This document shows positions 8,548 to 17,797 of a stretch of DNA of 64,000 nt, in pieces. The notes under the pieces are model-generated. The model did not search any database. It saw only the letters and a program-made list of their open reading frames with translations, and was not told the DNA's origin. How positions within the stretch are numbered: position 1 is the stretch's first letter; each line of letters opens with the position of its first letter. Source of the stretch: QKMZ01 sp012965515 (GTDB taxonomy: Bacteria > Cyanobacteriota > Vampirovibrionia > Obscuribacterales > Obscuribacteraceae); contig CALFMP010000016.1 in NCBI GenBank assembly GCA_937879965.1, positions 62,001 to 126,000 of the forward strand, given 5' to 3'. The translations under genes and the position numbers were made by a program.

Positions 8548-9225
8548 ATGCAAGGCAGTTTGCTTCGGTCAGTTTTCTTCGTTGGCGTCGCACTTTCCAT
8601 CACGGCATGCAGTTCTGATGGCGGTGGCAGCACGAACACCGCGTCAAACAGCGGCGAAACTTCACCAGAGCAACGGAAGGAAGGCATGAAGTTCGTTGCT
8701 GCCGCCTACAAACTCCGCACAGAAGGCAAGATGCCTGAGTCGTTGGTGGAGATCGACAAGGCAATTGCTATCGACAAAAACAATTATTACGCCTGGCAAT
8801 TGCGCGGTGACATCAACAGCGTGATGAACAAATCGGAAGATGCGATTGAAGATTTGAACAAAGCGATTGAGCTGAAACCCAATGATGCAGCGCTGATCTA
8901 TGCAAGAGGAAAGTACGAGGGTCAAGCAAGAAAGTTTGACGATGCGCTGAAAGATGCACAGAAAGCAGTCAGTCTCGATCCGAAGAACATGGATTATCTG
9001 TACATGCGTGCAAGCGGTTATGCGATCGCGCAGGAATACAAGAAAGCAATTGCTGATGCGTCGGCTATTCTCAGCGCTGATCCGAAGAACATGAACGCGC
9101 TTCGACTGCGCTCAGTTTGCTATTTCAAATCAGGCGATAAGAAACGTTCAGCCGCTGACGATCGCGAATACCAAAGACTCGCAAAAAGCAATGCACGCGT
9201 CATTCCAGTAAACAGCATGCAGTAG
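8548..9225 (+). CDS. TPR-repeat lipoprotein
   Basis: The 225-aa product begins with a lipoprotein signal (hydrophobic stretch then a lipobox-like S-I-T-A-C near residue 21), so it should be lipid-anchored at a membrane. A Ser/Gly/Asn linker follows. Then come about four tetratricopeptide units (residues about 50-200) with the usual W/Y-G-A-F-P spacing; each includes a phrase like AIELKPNDAALIYARG or AVSLDPKNMDYLYMRA. TPR arrays bind partner proteins; the partner is unknown. The start has TAGGAG at a good distance. It is monocistronic. Confidence 0.85.
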   Translation: MQGSLLRSVFFVGVALSITACSSDGGGSTNTASNSGETSPEQRKEGMKFVAAAYKLRTEGKMPESLVEIDKAIAIDKNNYYAWQLRGDINSVMNKSEDAIEDLNKAIELKPNDAALIYARGKYEGQARKFDDALKDAQKAVSLDPKNMDYLYMRASGYAIAQEYKKAIADASAILSADPKNMNALRLRSVCYFKSGDKKRSAADDREYQRLAKSNARVIPVNSMQ

Positions 9226-9727
9226 TCAAGCTGCACTAGTTATCGCGTTTGTTGAATAGCGCATGGGCCCCTTGTTTTGCGTTTGATCATTCCTGTGTGA
9301 GCGAAGCGAATTGTTGAATGTAAACTGTCAAGCGGATCTAAGATCATGACTGGTTGAATGTTTTCGCGATCTCATTTCATATTTCTCTGACACTGTAAAG
9401 CAATGAAACGATCGGGCGTGCGCGCGAATCCGCGTGTTTGAGCCGAGTAGGTTATTACCCTTCCCCGTTTTATGTTTTTGCTCTCTTTCTCCTAGCTCGA
9501 ATCAAGCCACTTCTTATGCTGCTTGGCAGTATCTGTAGCAACAAGCTACTGCGGAGCGGACTGGGTTTGAGTCGGTGAGCGAGACTTGGTAGATTGAGCG
9601 GCAGTGTGGTTTGGTGCGAACACCTGGTTTATCCGGCGTGTTTGTTCTTCACTGAACGCCTGTTACTCAAGGCTTGAGCTTGTTTCAACAAGAATGAGCG
9701 CGCATGAACTGACGGGGTATCTGCAAG
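9226..9727. other. Intergenic region, nothing recognisable
   Basis: About 500 bases between the TPR lipoprotein and the GH30 gene. No RNA gene, hairpin terminator with U-tract or family palindrome was found; it presumably carries the promoter of the glycoside block. Confidence 0.4.
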
Positions 9728-11356
9728 ATGAAGAAGACCTTCTTGCATTCGACAAATGTCTCCATCAATGCCTTGAAGCGTTGTCTTCTGCCATCGGGAG
9801 ATGAAGAAAACAACGTGGGGCAACCTGTCGCGAGAAAGAAAGCGCGACACAACCGAAGGATATCCCCTGCCATGTCTTCACTGATTTTCGGTGTCATGGT
9901 TATCGGGTTGATCGTGTGGATCATGCACAAATGCCAGCCCACGCACGCACAAGTGCAGGAAACGATTAAGCGTCAAGAGCGTGCAGAAGCGCTGCTCAAG
10001 AGCGAGATCAAGGTCCAAGTGACTAGCCCGACCAAGCGGCTTGCCGATGTAAAGTCGCTCACCTGGCGTCCTTTCAAGGGCGTCGTCAACCACGACCTCA
10101 TCGAAGTGCAGCCCGCTAAGAAGTACCAGAAGATTCTGGGCTTCGGCGCTGCGTTTACCGATGCGGCTTGCTACATGTTCAAACAGCTGGAGCCGGAAGT
10201 CCGAGCCAAGCTGTTCCATGACCTGTTTCACCCGAGCCAGCTCGGGCTGAACGTCAATCGCGTCTGCATGGGTGCCAGCGACTACGCCACCCATGAGTAC
10301 AGCTACTGCGACAGCGATACGCCTGATCCGGAGCTGAAGAAGTTCTCCATCGCGCACGACACCAAGTGGATTCTTCCGATGGTGGAAGAGGCGCGCAAGG
10401 TGAACCCGGACATCTTCCTCTTCGCCTCGCCGTGGAGCCCTCCCGGCTGGATGAAGTCGAACAAGTCGATGCTTGGCGGCAACATGCAGCGACAGTACAT
10501 GCCTTCATACGCCAAGTACTTCGTGCGCTTCCTCGACGCCTACAAGAAATACGGTGTGCCGATTCAGGCTGTCACCGTCAACAACGAAGTGGACACCGAC
10601 CAGGACGGTCGCATGCCCGCTTGCTTGTGGCCGCAGGAGTATGAAGTCGACTTCGTGAAGTGGCATCTCGGTCCTGCACTGCGTGACGCCAAGATGGACA
10701 CTCAGGTGTGGATGATCGACCACAACTACAATCTCTGGGGACGCGCGATTGCGACTCTGGAAGATCCCGAAGTGCGCAAGTACTGCACTGCGATCGCGTG
10801 GCACGGCTATGTCGGCGACGCTCATCGCATGTCGACTGTGCACGACGCCTACCCGCAGATCGACTGCTACTGGACCGAAGGCGGTCCGGATGTGACGAAC
10901 AAGGACTACGGCACCGATTGGGCCAAGTGGTCTCGCACGTTCACTGGCAATCTGCGCAACTGGTGCCGCGGCATCACTGCGTGGAATTTCGCGCTCGACC
11001 ACGAAGGCAAGCCGAACATCGGTCCCTTCCCGTGCGGTGGTCTCGTGACCATTCACGGCGAAACGAAAGAGATCACGCCGAGCGGTCAGTACTTCGCGAT
11101 GGCGCAGTACTCGAAGTTCATCAAACGTGATGCGGTGCGCATCGGGACTGAAGGCGCTGCCAAGGACCTGGAGCATGTCGCGTTCGAGAACCCGATTGCC
11201 GTCGACATGTTCGGCAAGAAGGTTACCGACAAGAGCGAGAAGGTTCTCGTCATCACCAACAGCGGTGACACCCGCATCGTTGAAGTGAAGATGGGCGACC
11301 GCATCGCCACGATGGCGCTGGAGCCGGATTCGGTCACCACGCTGCGCTTCGAGTAA
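9728..11356 (+). CDS. Membrane-anchored GH30 glycoside hydrolase (glucosylceramidase-like)
   Basis: The 542-aa protein has a cytosolic N-terminus, one membrane helix at about residues 50-67, and then an extracytoplasmic GH30 (beta/alpha)8 domain. Landmarks are GFGAAFTDAACYMF, the SPWSPPGWMK segment, the acid/base glutamate in VNNEVDTDQ and the nucleophile glutamate in YWTEGGPD. A short beta domain closes the C-terminus (MALEPDSVTTLRFE). GH30 enzymes of this type remove glucose from glucosylceramides or other beta-glucosides. The start at 9728 has no good ribosome site; the ATG at 9872, just before the membrane helix and after GAAGGA, is a serious alternative. It is upstream of an ABC transporter and a GH1 enzyme, so a glucoside-processing locus is likely. 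Confidence 0.85.
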   Translation: MKKTFLHSTNVSINALKRCLLPSGDEENNVGQPVARKKARHNRRISPAMSSLIFGVMVIGLIVWIMHKCQPTHAQVQETIKRQERAEALLKSEIKVQVTSPTKRLADVKSLTWRPFKGVVNHDLIEVQPAKKYQKILGFGAAFTDAACYMFKQLEPEVRAKLFHDLFHPSQLGLNVNRVCMGASDYATHEYSYCDSDTPDPELKKFSIAHDTKWILPMVEEARKVNPDIFLFASPWSPPGWMKSNKSMLGGNMQRQYMPSYAKYFVRFLDAYKKYGVPIQAVTVNNEVDTDQDGRMPACLWPQEYEVDFVKWHLGPALRDAKMDTQVWMIDHNYNLWGRAIATLEDPEVRKYCTAIAWHGYVGDAHRMSTVHDAYPQIDCYWTEGGPDVTNKDYGTDWAKWSRTFTGNLRNWCRGITAWNFALDHEGKPNIGPFPCGGLVTIHGETKEITPSGQYFAMAQYSKFIKRDAVRIGTEGAAKDLEHVAFENPIAVDMFGKKVTDKSEKVLVITNSGDTRIVEVKMGDRIATMALEPDSVTTLRFE

Positions 11357-11374
11357 TCGACGCCGAAGCGAATT

Positions 11375-11400
11375 CCTGGGAGCGCCGGCGGCTCGGCCGC
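11375..11400 (+). repeat. Family C repeat (TGGGAGCGC-GGCTCG)
   Basis: CCTGGGAGCGCCGGCGGCTC followed by GGCCGC. Related copies lie at 15154-15179 and, inverted, at 52447-52472. Confidence 0.65.
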
Positions 11401-11404
11401 TTCA

Positions 11405-11760
11405 GGCGCATGCAATGCGCCCCCACGCTTCTAGACAGCGTTCTAAACGTAGTGTAAGGGCGGCGCAAAACGTTGCCCTTACAGCTTCGTACACCAAAGA
11501 ATTTGGCGAGCGTGTTTATCGTTTCAAACGAAACACGCTCCCAATAAACTTAGGGAAGGGCGCATGCAATGCGTCCCGACAATCGTTGACTGTGTGCCAC
11601 GCGCACACGGCTTGTTTCAAAACACCGGTCGTCGTTTTGACGGCTTAAATCCACCCAGGGAACGGAAACGGCTTCGTGTGGCAATTGGAATGCGCTCCTG
11701 TGCGAGCGACATTGCAATTCTGCGCGAGCACTAACCTGTTGGGCGCATTCAATGCGCCCC
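11405..11760. repeat. Cluster of three family A palindromes
   Basis: Copies lie at 11405-11421 (GGCGCATGCAATGCGCC), 11558-11577 (one arm ending GCGTCCC) and 11741-11760 (GGGCGCATTCAATGCGCCCC). They occupy the 449-base gap between the GH30 gene and the ABC transporter gene; nothing else recognisable is in the gap. Confidence 0.75.
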
Positions 11761-11805
11761 CACAAGGCTAGTTGCCGTTTCCGCTCTCCAACTGGAAACA
11801 GGGTC

Positions 11806-13515
11806 ATGAAAAATGCCCTCACATCTCTTCCCTGGAAGCGGTTATACAGAATAGGAAAACCCTTCTGGGTGTCTGAGAAGCGGACCTCTGCAATCCTGCA
11901 CCTCGTTGCTGTGCTCGGTCTGCTATCGGCTAATGCGTGGGTAATGGTGTATATGAACTCGACAGCCGGTCACTTCATGACCGCTATCGAGCAGCGCAAC
12001 AACGCTGATTTCACCCATTACCTGATGATGTCAGCTCTGCTGATTCTTGCCGTGACGCCGCTGCAGGTGTTCTACGGTTATTTGCGCACGCGACTAGCGC
12101 TGATGTGGCGAAACTGGCTCTCCTCGAGCCTTTTCAATGGCTACTTCTCCAACAAGGCGTACTATAAGTTGCTGCGCAACAAGGATGTGGACAACCCCGA
12201 TCAACGCATGACGCAGGACGTTGACTCGTTTTGCAATTCGTCGGTTGGGCTGTTCATCTCCATTCTCGACGCGGTGGTCAACGTGTGCATGATGTTCGGC
12301 GTGCTCTGGGCAATCAGCCCGATGCTCACCGGAGGCGTCATCGCATACTCCATCCTCGGCTCTCTGATTGTGGTTTGGATCGGTCGTGCACTGGTCCGGC
12401 TTCAGTTTCAGCAGTCGAAGACCGAAGCGGATCTCCGTTTCGGACTGGCTGAAGTCCGTCGAGAAGCAGAAGCCATTGCTTTCTACCGCGGTGAGGAAAT
12501 CGCCAAGTCGCAGTCGAACAGTCGGCTGGGCACGGTGATTGCGACGCTGATCAATGTTGCTGGTGTCTACCGCAACATCCAGCTGTTCACCACACCGTTC
12601 AACATGCTCGTGGGTCTCATTCCCGCTGCCATCATGGCTCCGATTTACTTCCAGGGTGAAATTCCGTTCGGAACGATCACCATGGCGACGATGGCATTCG
12701 GTGCCATCTTCAACGGAGCGACGCTGCTCATCGGGCAGTTCGGCGGCATCACCAACTACACTGCAGTCATCAATCGCCTCGGCTCGTTCATCGAAGCACT
12801 CGATGCGGCAGGTGTAGAGCAGCTTCCGCCTGGCAAGTACATCGAGGTCCACGACGGTGAAACCATCACCTTCGACAAAGCGACCGTGATGACTCCCGAC
12901 CTGGCGAAGCAGCTGGTCAATGAGCTCACTGTGAGTGTTCCTCCCGGACAGAGCCTGCTCATCACAGGTCCTGACGGTGCAGGAAAAACCGCGTTGCTGC
13001 GCGTCATCGCGGGCATGTGGAACGCCGGCTCGGGCAGGCTGATTCGTCCGCCGTCCGACCAACTGATGTTCCTCACGCAAAATCCGTACCTGCCGCCGAC
13101 TACTCTGCGCGAAGCGATTTGTTATCCCGGCATTGCACTTTGCCCGGATGACGAACGCATCATGCAGATTCTGCGCATGGTCAATTTGAGCGACCTCGCT
13201 CAGCGCTCGGGTGGTTTGGACACCGTGCAAAACTGGCATGACATGCTGTCTCTCAGTGAGCAGCAGCGTCTTTGCATTGCCCGGATTATTCAGTACAACC
13301 CGCGTTACGTGGTGATCGACGAGGCGACGTCTGCGCTCGAGCCGGAGGCTGAACATCTGTTCTACACGCTTCTGCGCACGCTGGGCACGACGGTTGTCAG
13401 CGCCGGCAACGGCGTTGCGCTCTCGAAGTACCACACGCAAATTCTCGAACTGGCTGGTGATGGTTCCTGGCGGACCTATCCTGCTTCCAGCTACAAACCC
13501 CGCGAATTCAAGTGA
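11806..13515 (+). CDS. ABC transporter of the SbmA/YddA/ABCD type (membrane and ATPase fused)
   Basis: The 569-aa half-transporter has about five to six membrane helices in residues 20-330 of the ABC_membrane_2/SbmA-BacA-like fold and an ATPase domain from about 370. Walker A is GPDGAGKTAL, the Q-loop is FLTQNPYLP, the signature is a degenerate LSLSEQQRL, and Walker B is YVVIDEATSAL. The usual H-loop histidine (S-V-G-H-R in relatives) reads S-A-G-N-G, so the switch residue is missing. Relatives move fatty acyl-CoA (ABCD), peptides (SbmA) or vitamin B12-like cargo. The ATG at 11806 is the first plausible start after the repeat cluster. It lies between GH30 and GH1 genes, and the GH1 start follows 11 bases after its stop, so the two are co-transcribed. 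Confidence 0.85.
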   Translation: MKNALTSLPWKRLYRIGKPFWVSEKRTSAILHLVAVLGLLSANAWVMVYMNSTAGHFMTAIEQRNNADFTHYLMMSALLILAVTPLQVFYGYLRTRLALMWRNWLSSSLFNGYFSNKAYYKLLRNKDVDNPDQRMTQDVDSFCNSSVGLFISILDAVVNVCMMFGVLWAISPMLTGGVIAYSILGSLIVVWIGRALVRLQFQQSKTEADLRFGLAEVRREAEAIAFYRGEEIAKSQSNSRLGTVIATLINVAGVYRNIQLFTTPFNMLVGLIPAAIMAPIYFQGEIPFGTITMATMAFGAIFNGATLLIGQFGGITNYTAVINRLGSFIEALDAAGVEQLPPGKYIEVHDGETITFDKATVMTPDLAKQLVNELTVSVPPGQSLLITGPDGAGKTALLRVIAGMWNAGSGRLIRPPSDQLMFLTQNPYLPPTTLREAICYPGIALCPDDERIMQILRMVNLSDLAQRSGGLDTVQNWHDMLSLSEQQRLCIARIIQYNPRYVVIDEATSALEPEAEHLFYTLLRTLGTTVVSAGNGVALSKYHTQILELAGDGSWRTYPASSYKPREFK

Positions 13516-13526
13516 GGAGGCAACAC

Positions 13527-15014
13527 ATGATTCGCACAATACGTGAAGTCATGAGTTATCTCCGTTCGCTGGCTTGTAAGATCTTTGGCTGTGGCAGCGC
13601 GCGAAAAACCGGCAACGGCAATTCGCAAAACCCTGCCGGTAGTCAGGAACGGAAGAAGCATGGTGAGCCGGTGGTGGCGCAAGAACCGACGAAAAACGAC
13701 GACGACTTCGTCTTCCCGAAAGACTTTGTCTGGGGCACCGGCACTTCCTCCTATCAGGTGGAAGGCGCGTGGAACGTTGATGGCAAGGGCGAATCCATTT
13801 GGGATCGCTTCAGCCACACGCCCGGCAAAGTCAAAAACGGGGACACGGGCGACGTCGCTTGTGACCACTACAATCGCTTTGCGGAAGACATTCTTCTGGC
13901 GAAGCGCCTCAATCTGAACAGCTATCGCTTCTCCATCGCCTGGCCGCGTTTGCAGCCAAACGGTCGCGGTGAGTTCAATCAACACGGGTTGGATTTTTAC
14001 GACCGCATTGTAGACGCCTGCTTGCAGAACGGCATCACGCCGTTCATCACCCTCTATCACTGGGACCTGCCGCAGGCGCTCGAAGACGAGGGTGGATGGG
14101 GAAATCGCGAGGTTTGCGAACTCTTCGCGGCCTACGCGGCGAAGTGCGTGGAGCGCTATGGCGACCGCGTGAAACACTGGACGACCTTCAACGAGCCGTG
14201 GTGCACGTCGTTTCTCGGTTACGAGAACGGCTACCACGCGCCCGGCAAGAAGGACCCGAAGCTGGCTGCGCAAGTTGCGCACAACTTGCTTGTCGCTCAC
14301 GGATTGGCTGCTCAGGCGATGCGCAAGGTGGCGAAGAAACCAATCGAGGTGGGCATAGTGCTCAACCTCTCCATCACCGAGCCGTTCCATGCGGACGACC
14401 CGGAAGATGTGAAACTCGCGGAAGCGGCTTGGCGACGCGATTGCGGCGCCTATCTCGACCCGTTGTATCGTGGGACGTATCCAGCCGATCACGCGGCGAA
14501 GATTGGCGACTTGCGCGAAGGCGACCTGAAGATAATCAGCCAGAAGCTGGATTTCCTCGGCATCAACTTCTACTCGCGCGGCATCGCTTGCAAGAGCGAA
14601 CTGCCATATCCGATTCCCGGCTCGACCTACACGGCGATGGGTTGGGAAGTATCGCCCTGGGCTCTGCGCGGTCTTCTGACGCGCATCTACAACGAGTACG
14701 GGCATCCCACTCTGTACGTCACCGAAAATGGCGCGTCTTTCGACGATGTCATCGAAGGCGAAACAGTCGCAGACACGAAGCGTCTCGACTACATTCGCGA
14801 GCACGTGCGGCAAGTCGCGCTCACCATCAAGTCCGGCGTGCCGATTCAGGGCTACTTCGCGTGGTCTCTGATGGACAATTTCGAATGGGCTGAGGGTTAC
14901 TCTCGGCGCTTCGGCATTGTCTACGTCGACTTCGAGACGCAGAAGCGCACAATCAAGGACAGCGGTCACTGGTTTGCCAATGCGGCGAAGCAGAACCGCG
15001 TGTCATTGAAGTAG
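13527..15014 (+). CDS. GH1 beta-glucosidase
   Basis: The 495-aa protein starts at the ATG at 13527, preceded by GAGGAGG. After a 65-residue polar extension comes a full GH1 domain: FVWGTGTSSYQVEGAW at its start, DHYNRFAEDI, the acid/base glutamate in TFNEPW, the nucleophile in YVTENGA, and the closing SLMDNFEWAEGYSRRFGIVYVD. All key residues are in place, so it should hydrolyse beta-glucosides or related beta-glycosides. The N-terminal extension contains a short stretch (SLACKIFGCG) but no convincing signal peptide, so I expect cytosolic action on a substrate brought in by the upstream transporter; that link is inference from co-transcription. Confidence 0.92.
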   Translation: MIRTIREVMSYLRSLACKIFGCGSARKTGNGNSQNPAGSQERKKHGEPVVAQEPTKNDDDFVFPKDFVWGTGTSSYQVEGAWNVDGKGESIWDRFSHTPGKVKNGDTGDVACDHYNRFAEDILLAKRLNLNSYRFSIAWPRLQPNGRGEFNQHGLDFYDRIVDACLQNGITPFITLYHWDLPQALEDEGGWGNREVCELFAAYAAKCVERYGDRVKHWTTFNEPWCTSFLGYENGYHAPGKKDPKLAAQVAHNLLVAHGLAAQAMRKVAKKPIEVGIVLNLSITEPFHADDPEDVKLAEAAWRRDCGAYLDPLYRGTYPADHAAKIGDLREGDLKIISQKLDFLGINFYSRGIACKSELPYPIPGSTYTAMGWEVSPWALRGLLTRIYNEYGHPTLYVTENGASFDDVIEGETVADTKRLDYIREHVRQVALTIKSGVPIQGYFAWSLMDNFEWAEGYSRRFGIVYVDFETQKRTIKDSGHWFANAAKQNRVSLK

Positions 15015-15020
15015 CGTAGG

Positions 15021-15179
15021 GTCGACGCCATGCGTCGACCGCTTTAGTAGTCAGCGTGGGGGCGCATTGCATGCGCCCTTTTTAGTAGTCAGCGTGGGGG
15101 CGCGTTGCACGCGCCCTTTTCTGTAGAGTCGACGCCATGCGTCGACCGCTATACCTGGGAGCGCGGGCGGCTCGCCCGC
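15021..15179. repeat. Mosaic of family A, B and C repeats
   Basis: Two copies of GTCGACGCCATGCGTCGAC (15021-15039 and 15128-15146; family B) flank two copies of a unit reading TAGTAGTCAGCGTGGGGGCG, GCGTTGCACGCGCCC or GCATTGCATGCGCCC, then a T-run (family A type). A family C copy (CCTGGGAGCGCGGGCGGCTC...) closes the array at 15154-15179. The T-runs could also serve as terminators for the GH1 gene. The remaining sequence to 15339 holds nothing recognisable. Confidence 0.75.
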
Positions 15180-15339
15180 ATTTTCAGAATCCAAAAGCAT
15201 TGGAGTTGGCGGCAGCAGTGCATCGGTTTCGACCGGTCGCTGCAGCCGCTTCTCCACTTTCTTTGCTTCTCTTCTCTGCTCAAATGCAGTGGAAATGAAA
15301 ACAAACAAGATGTGTCAAACGCTATGAAAGGCACACCCC

Positions 15340-15477
15340 GTGAGACAGTGCATCATCATCGCTGTGAAACTTCTGGCGATATTTGTCGCTATCGTAGGTA
15401 CTTTCTGGTTGGTCAATCCACCTCGACAAGGACCAACCGTCGGCAGCATCGAGAGCCATTCTCCGAGCGAAAAGTGA
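15340..15477 (+). CDS. Possible 45-aa single-span membrane peptide
   Basis: A GTG at 15340 preceded by AAAGG at a spacing of eight opens a 45-codon frame. It encodes a short basic start, one strongly hydrophobic segment (VKLLAIFVAIVGTFWLV) and a polar tail ending SHSPSEK. The helix-plus-tail design and the ribosome site make it more than random, but there is no homologue I know and the start codon is weak. It lies in a repeat-rich spacer. Confidence 0.35.
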   Translation: MRQCIIIAVKLLAIFVAIVGTFWLVNPPRQGPTVGSIESHSPSEK

Positions 15478-15652
15478 CGACGCAGATTCAAAACGATGTT
15501 CGACGATCTGAGCGCGAATGCTCAGAACGCCGGATACTTTAGTTTTTGAAACCAGGATACTATAAAAAGCAGTAAAACTGGTTTGGAGACAAATTCGGGT
15601 ATGTCTAATCCAGCATTTGTCCGAGTTTTTCAACGTTCTCAGGGGAAAATTT

Positions 15653-17377
15653 GTGAAAAATCGAGTTAGAAGGATGTCGTATTCGCTTTGCTGCGGAGTC
15701 GAATTTCTAGCAGTTTTTATCTCTGTTTACGTGGCGGGTGGACCGTGTGAAGGCCGAGACATGATGGGCGTTTTCGATCTCAAGAATAAAGCCTTCATTT
15801 CGTGTACCTACAAAAACATTCAGTATGTTGGTTGCGGCATTTATCTCTGCGAGGGCTTTGAGAACGGTCCTGGCACAAAATTGGAAAAGCTGAGTTTCGT
15901 GCCCTTCTCTTCAATGCCAGAGCGAGTGCGGAAAGAGGCAGAACGATTCGGTTCAAAGAAACAAAAGGCAATTCGCGATAAGTTCGGAAATTTAGTCAAG
16001 GTCGAACTACCTAAGAAGACAGCGTTGATAGACGTCTATATTCCTGAGAAAACGAAGAACGCTTACCTGCGAGATCAGAATAGGACAAAAGAAGCAAGTT
16101 TGCCTCCAGATGCGCTGCTTGCTGTTGCCGGTGTTGACGGCATGGGCGTGTGCGACCTTCAAGGCAATTTTTTGGTTGAACCAGATTATCCGGCAGTTGT
16201 TATTGGTTCTGCTGGTTCTGGAAAAGTATCTGGATTTCAGTGGGATGAAGCAGAGAACAAACTCGTTCAGGTTCAGATTCCACTGCCTGCGCGTAGCATT
16301 GCATTGCAGACTGAGACCAAGACGCAAGACCTTCCAGAGCCAATGAAAAAAGTTTATGAAGGCTTGACGGTCTATCGAAGTCCTGAAGGATTGTACGGTT
16401 ATGTTGACGAGCAGGGGAAGGTTGCAATACCTGCAAAATATTACTCAGTAGGACACTTTTCCGGTGGTGTGGCGGCCGTTAGGCTAAATCCGTGGCAAGG
16501 TCCTGAGAAAGGGCAGCACTGCTTTATCGACAAGACAGGAAAGATCGTCTCGCCGATATTCTGGCGTATCCGGGGATTCTATGGTGACTATGCGCTGGTC
16601 ATCGAGAAGGGCGAAGAACCTTCTGTGCGGGGACAGATGCGAAGTGACCACTATGGAATCATCGATAGAAACTACGACTATTTTGTGCAGTTGGCACCGC
16701 GCCTTATCAAATATCTCCCAGAAGGACTTTGGGTAATTGGAAATGGCTCGGAACCTTCAGTTGTTCTGGATCGGCAGGGCAAGGAAGTCTTTCGTGCTCC
16801 TGAGCGCGCGAGTCTCTGCAATGAATCTGGAGACACGCACATATTCATGACGACCGGTGCTGGTAAGAGAAAGCTGCTTTATTATGACAAGGACTGGAAG
16901 CTGATAAAAGAAGTTGAGGGTGATCCCGGTCAACGCAGTTCGAAACCCTCAATAATCACTAAGGGTCTTACTTTCGGATACGATGTGCAAAGTGCTGTTG
17001 TAGACGAGAAGGGCGACTTTACGATTCCCTACGAAAACGCAAAGTTTTTGTACGCAGAGTCAGATCGTTTCATCAAAACAGAATTTGGCACTACCTTCGT
17101 GAAGGAAGACTGGGATATTCCGAATCGTGATCGAGCGCGTGAATTCCAGTTGTTTCTAAAGAACTACAAGCTTGTCGGTATGAAGCGAAGCGAGATTGAA
17201 AGTTTGCTAGGGCCTGGAACCAAGCAAGGTTCTGAGCAGAATGTGTTTTATATGATTTCGGGATTTGGGGCTACGTGTGGAAACGCAGTTGTGAGTGTTG
17301 AAATTAAATACGCTGGTGATCAAGTGTCTCGATGGCGCTATAGCGGCATCGGAAGAAATGACAATTGGAACAATTGA
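15653..17377 (+). CDS. WG-repeat protein
   Basis: The start is the GTG at 15653 (AGGGG seven bases upstream); a TTG 12 codons earlier has no site. The 574-aa protein has an N-terminal hydrophobic segment (about residues 8-30) for export or anchoring. Several WG-type units follow, the clearest being YGYVDEQGKVAIPAKY with FSGGVAAVRL, then CFIDKTGKIVSP and YGIIDRNYDYF. WG repeats form beta-rich scaffolds, often surface-exposed and of unknown partner. The last 80 residues, with a GMKRSEIESLLGPG phrase, look like a separate small alpha/beta domain (SmpA/BamE-like, low confidence). A tiny membrane peptide frame follows. Confidence 0.75.
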   Translation: MKNRVRRMSYSLCCGVEFLAVFISVYVAGGPCEGRDMMGVFDLKNKAFISCTYKNIQYVGCGIYLCEGFENGPGTKLEKLSFVPFSSMPERVRKEAERFGSKKQKAIRDKFGNLVKVELPKKTALIDVYIPEKTKNAYLRDQNRTKEASLPPDALLAVAGVDGMGVCDLQGNFLVEPDYPAVVIGSAGSGKVSGFQWDEAENKLVQVQIPLPARSIALQTETKTQDLPEPMKKVYEGLTVYRSPEGLYGYVDEQGKVAIPAKYYSVGHFSGGVAAVRLNPWQGPEKGQHCFIDKTGKIVSPIFWRIRGFYGDYALVIEKGEEPSVRGQMRSDHYGIIDRNYDYFVQLAPRLIKYLPEGLWVIGNGSEPSVVLDRQGKEVFRAPERASLCNESGDTHIFMTTGAGKRKLLYYDKDWKLIKEVEGDPGQRSSKPSIITKGLTFGYDVQSAVVDEKGDFTIPYENAKFLYAESDRFIKTEFGTTFVKEDWDIPNRDRAREFQLFLKNYKLVGMKRSEIESLLGPGTKQGSEQNVFYMISGFGATCGNAVVSVEIKYAGDQVSRWRYSGIGRNDNWNN

Positions 17378-17395
17378 GAGATACATGAGTTCAAA

Positions 17396-17497
17396 GTGAA
17401 GGCAAGAAATTTCCTTCTGCTAGTTTTGGCAATACTCATTTTGTGTGGAGGCGGCATCGCAGTTTCTGGATTCGCTCGTAACCGGCACGTTTACTGA
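17396..17497 (+). CDS. Possible 33-aa membrane peptide
   Basis: A GTG at 17396 opens 33 codons encoding a basic N-terminus, a hydrophobic core (FLLLVLAILILCGGGIAV) and a short basic tail. It lies 18 bases after the WG-repeat gene and overlaps the convergent gene at 17491 by seven bases. There is no convincing ribosome site; it may be a decayed or leader-like frame. Confidence 0.3.
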   Translation: MKARNFLLLVLAILILCGGGIAVSGFARNRHVY

Positions 17498-17775
17498 CAG
17501 TGTTTAACCAATTTCTTCGGAACCCAATAGGCTTTTGAAGGGTTGCCGTCTGCAGGACCAAGATATTGAGCTGGCGCTGAGTGCTCGCCTGTTGCTGGAA
17601 CCGCACGCAATATTAGGTGTACGTTATTGTTCTCCACGTACTGCGGAAACAGCATGTGCCAGAAGCCGTTCATGCCTTTTGCGGCGGGAATGCAAGCCAT
17701 TCCTCCGAGGACTGAGAACACGATGCAGATCGCGGCAAATATTGTCAGGCTGCCTTTTGTCTTTAGTTCTTTCAT
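17491..17775 (-). CDS. Small exported or membrane protein (94 aa)
   Basis: After MKELKTKG comes a hydrophobic segment (about residues 9-32, ending ACIPAAKG) that can serve as a signal peptide or anchor. The remaining 60 residues are polar and Pro/Gly-rich, with no motif. GGAG lies upstream of the ATG. It is just downstream of the 947-aa orphan gene on the same strand (22 bases), so co-expression is likely. Function unknown. Confidence 0.55.
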   Translation of the reverse strand: MKELKTKGSLTIFAAICIVFSVLGGMACIPAAKGMNGFWHMLFPQYVENNNVHLILRAVPATGEHSAPAQYLGPADGNPSKAYWVPKKLVKHCQ

Positions 17776-17797
17776 CGCGTGTGCTCCGAAGTGCCGC

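Noticed and set aside
12094..13539. 481-codon open frame on the minus strand
   Set aside because: It is antisense to the ABC transporter, whose Walker motifs prove the plus strand.
15105..15542. 145-codon plus frame downstream of the GH1 gene
   Set aside because: It begins inside the repeat mosaic and encodes translated repeat sequence; a shorter membrane peptide in another frame is a better candidate.
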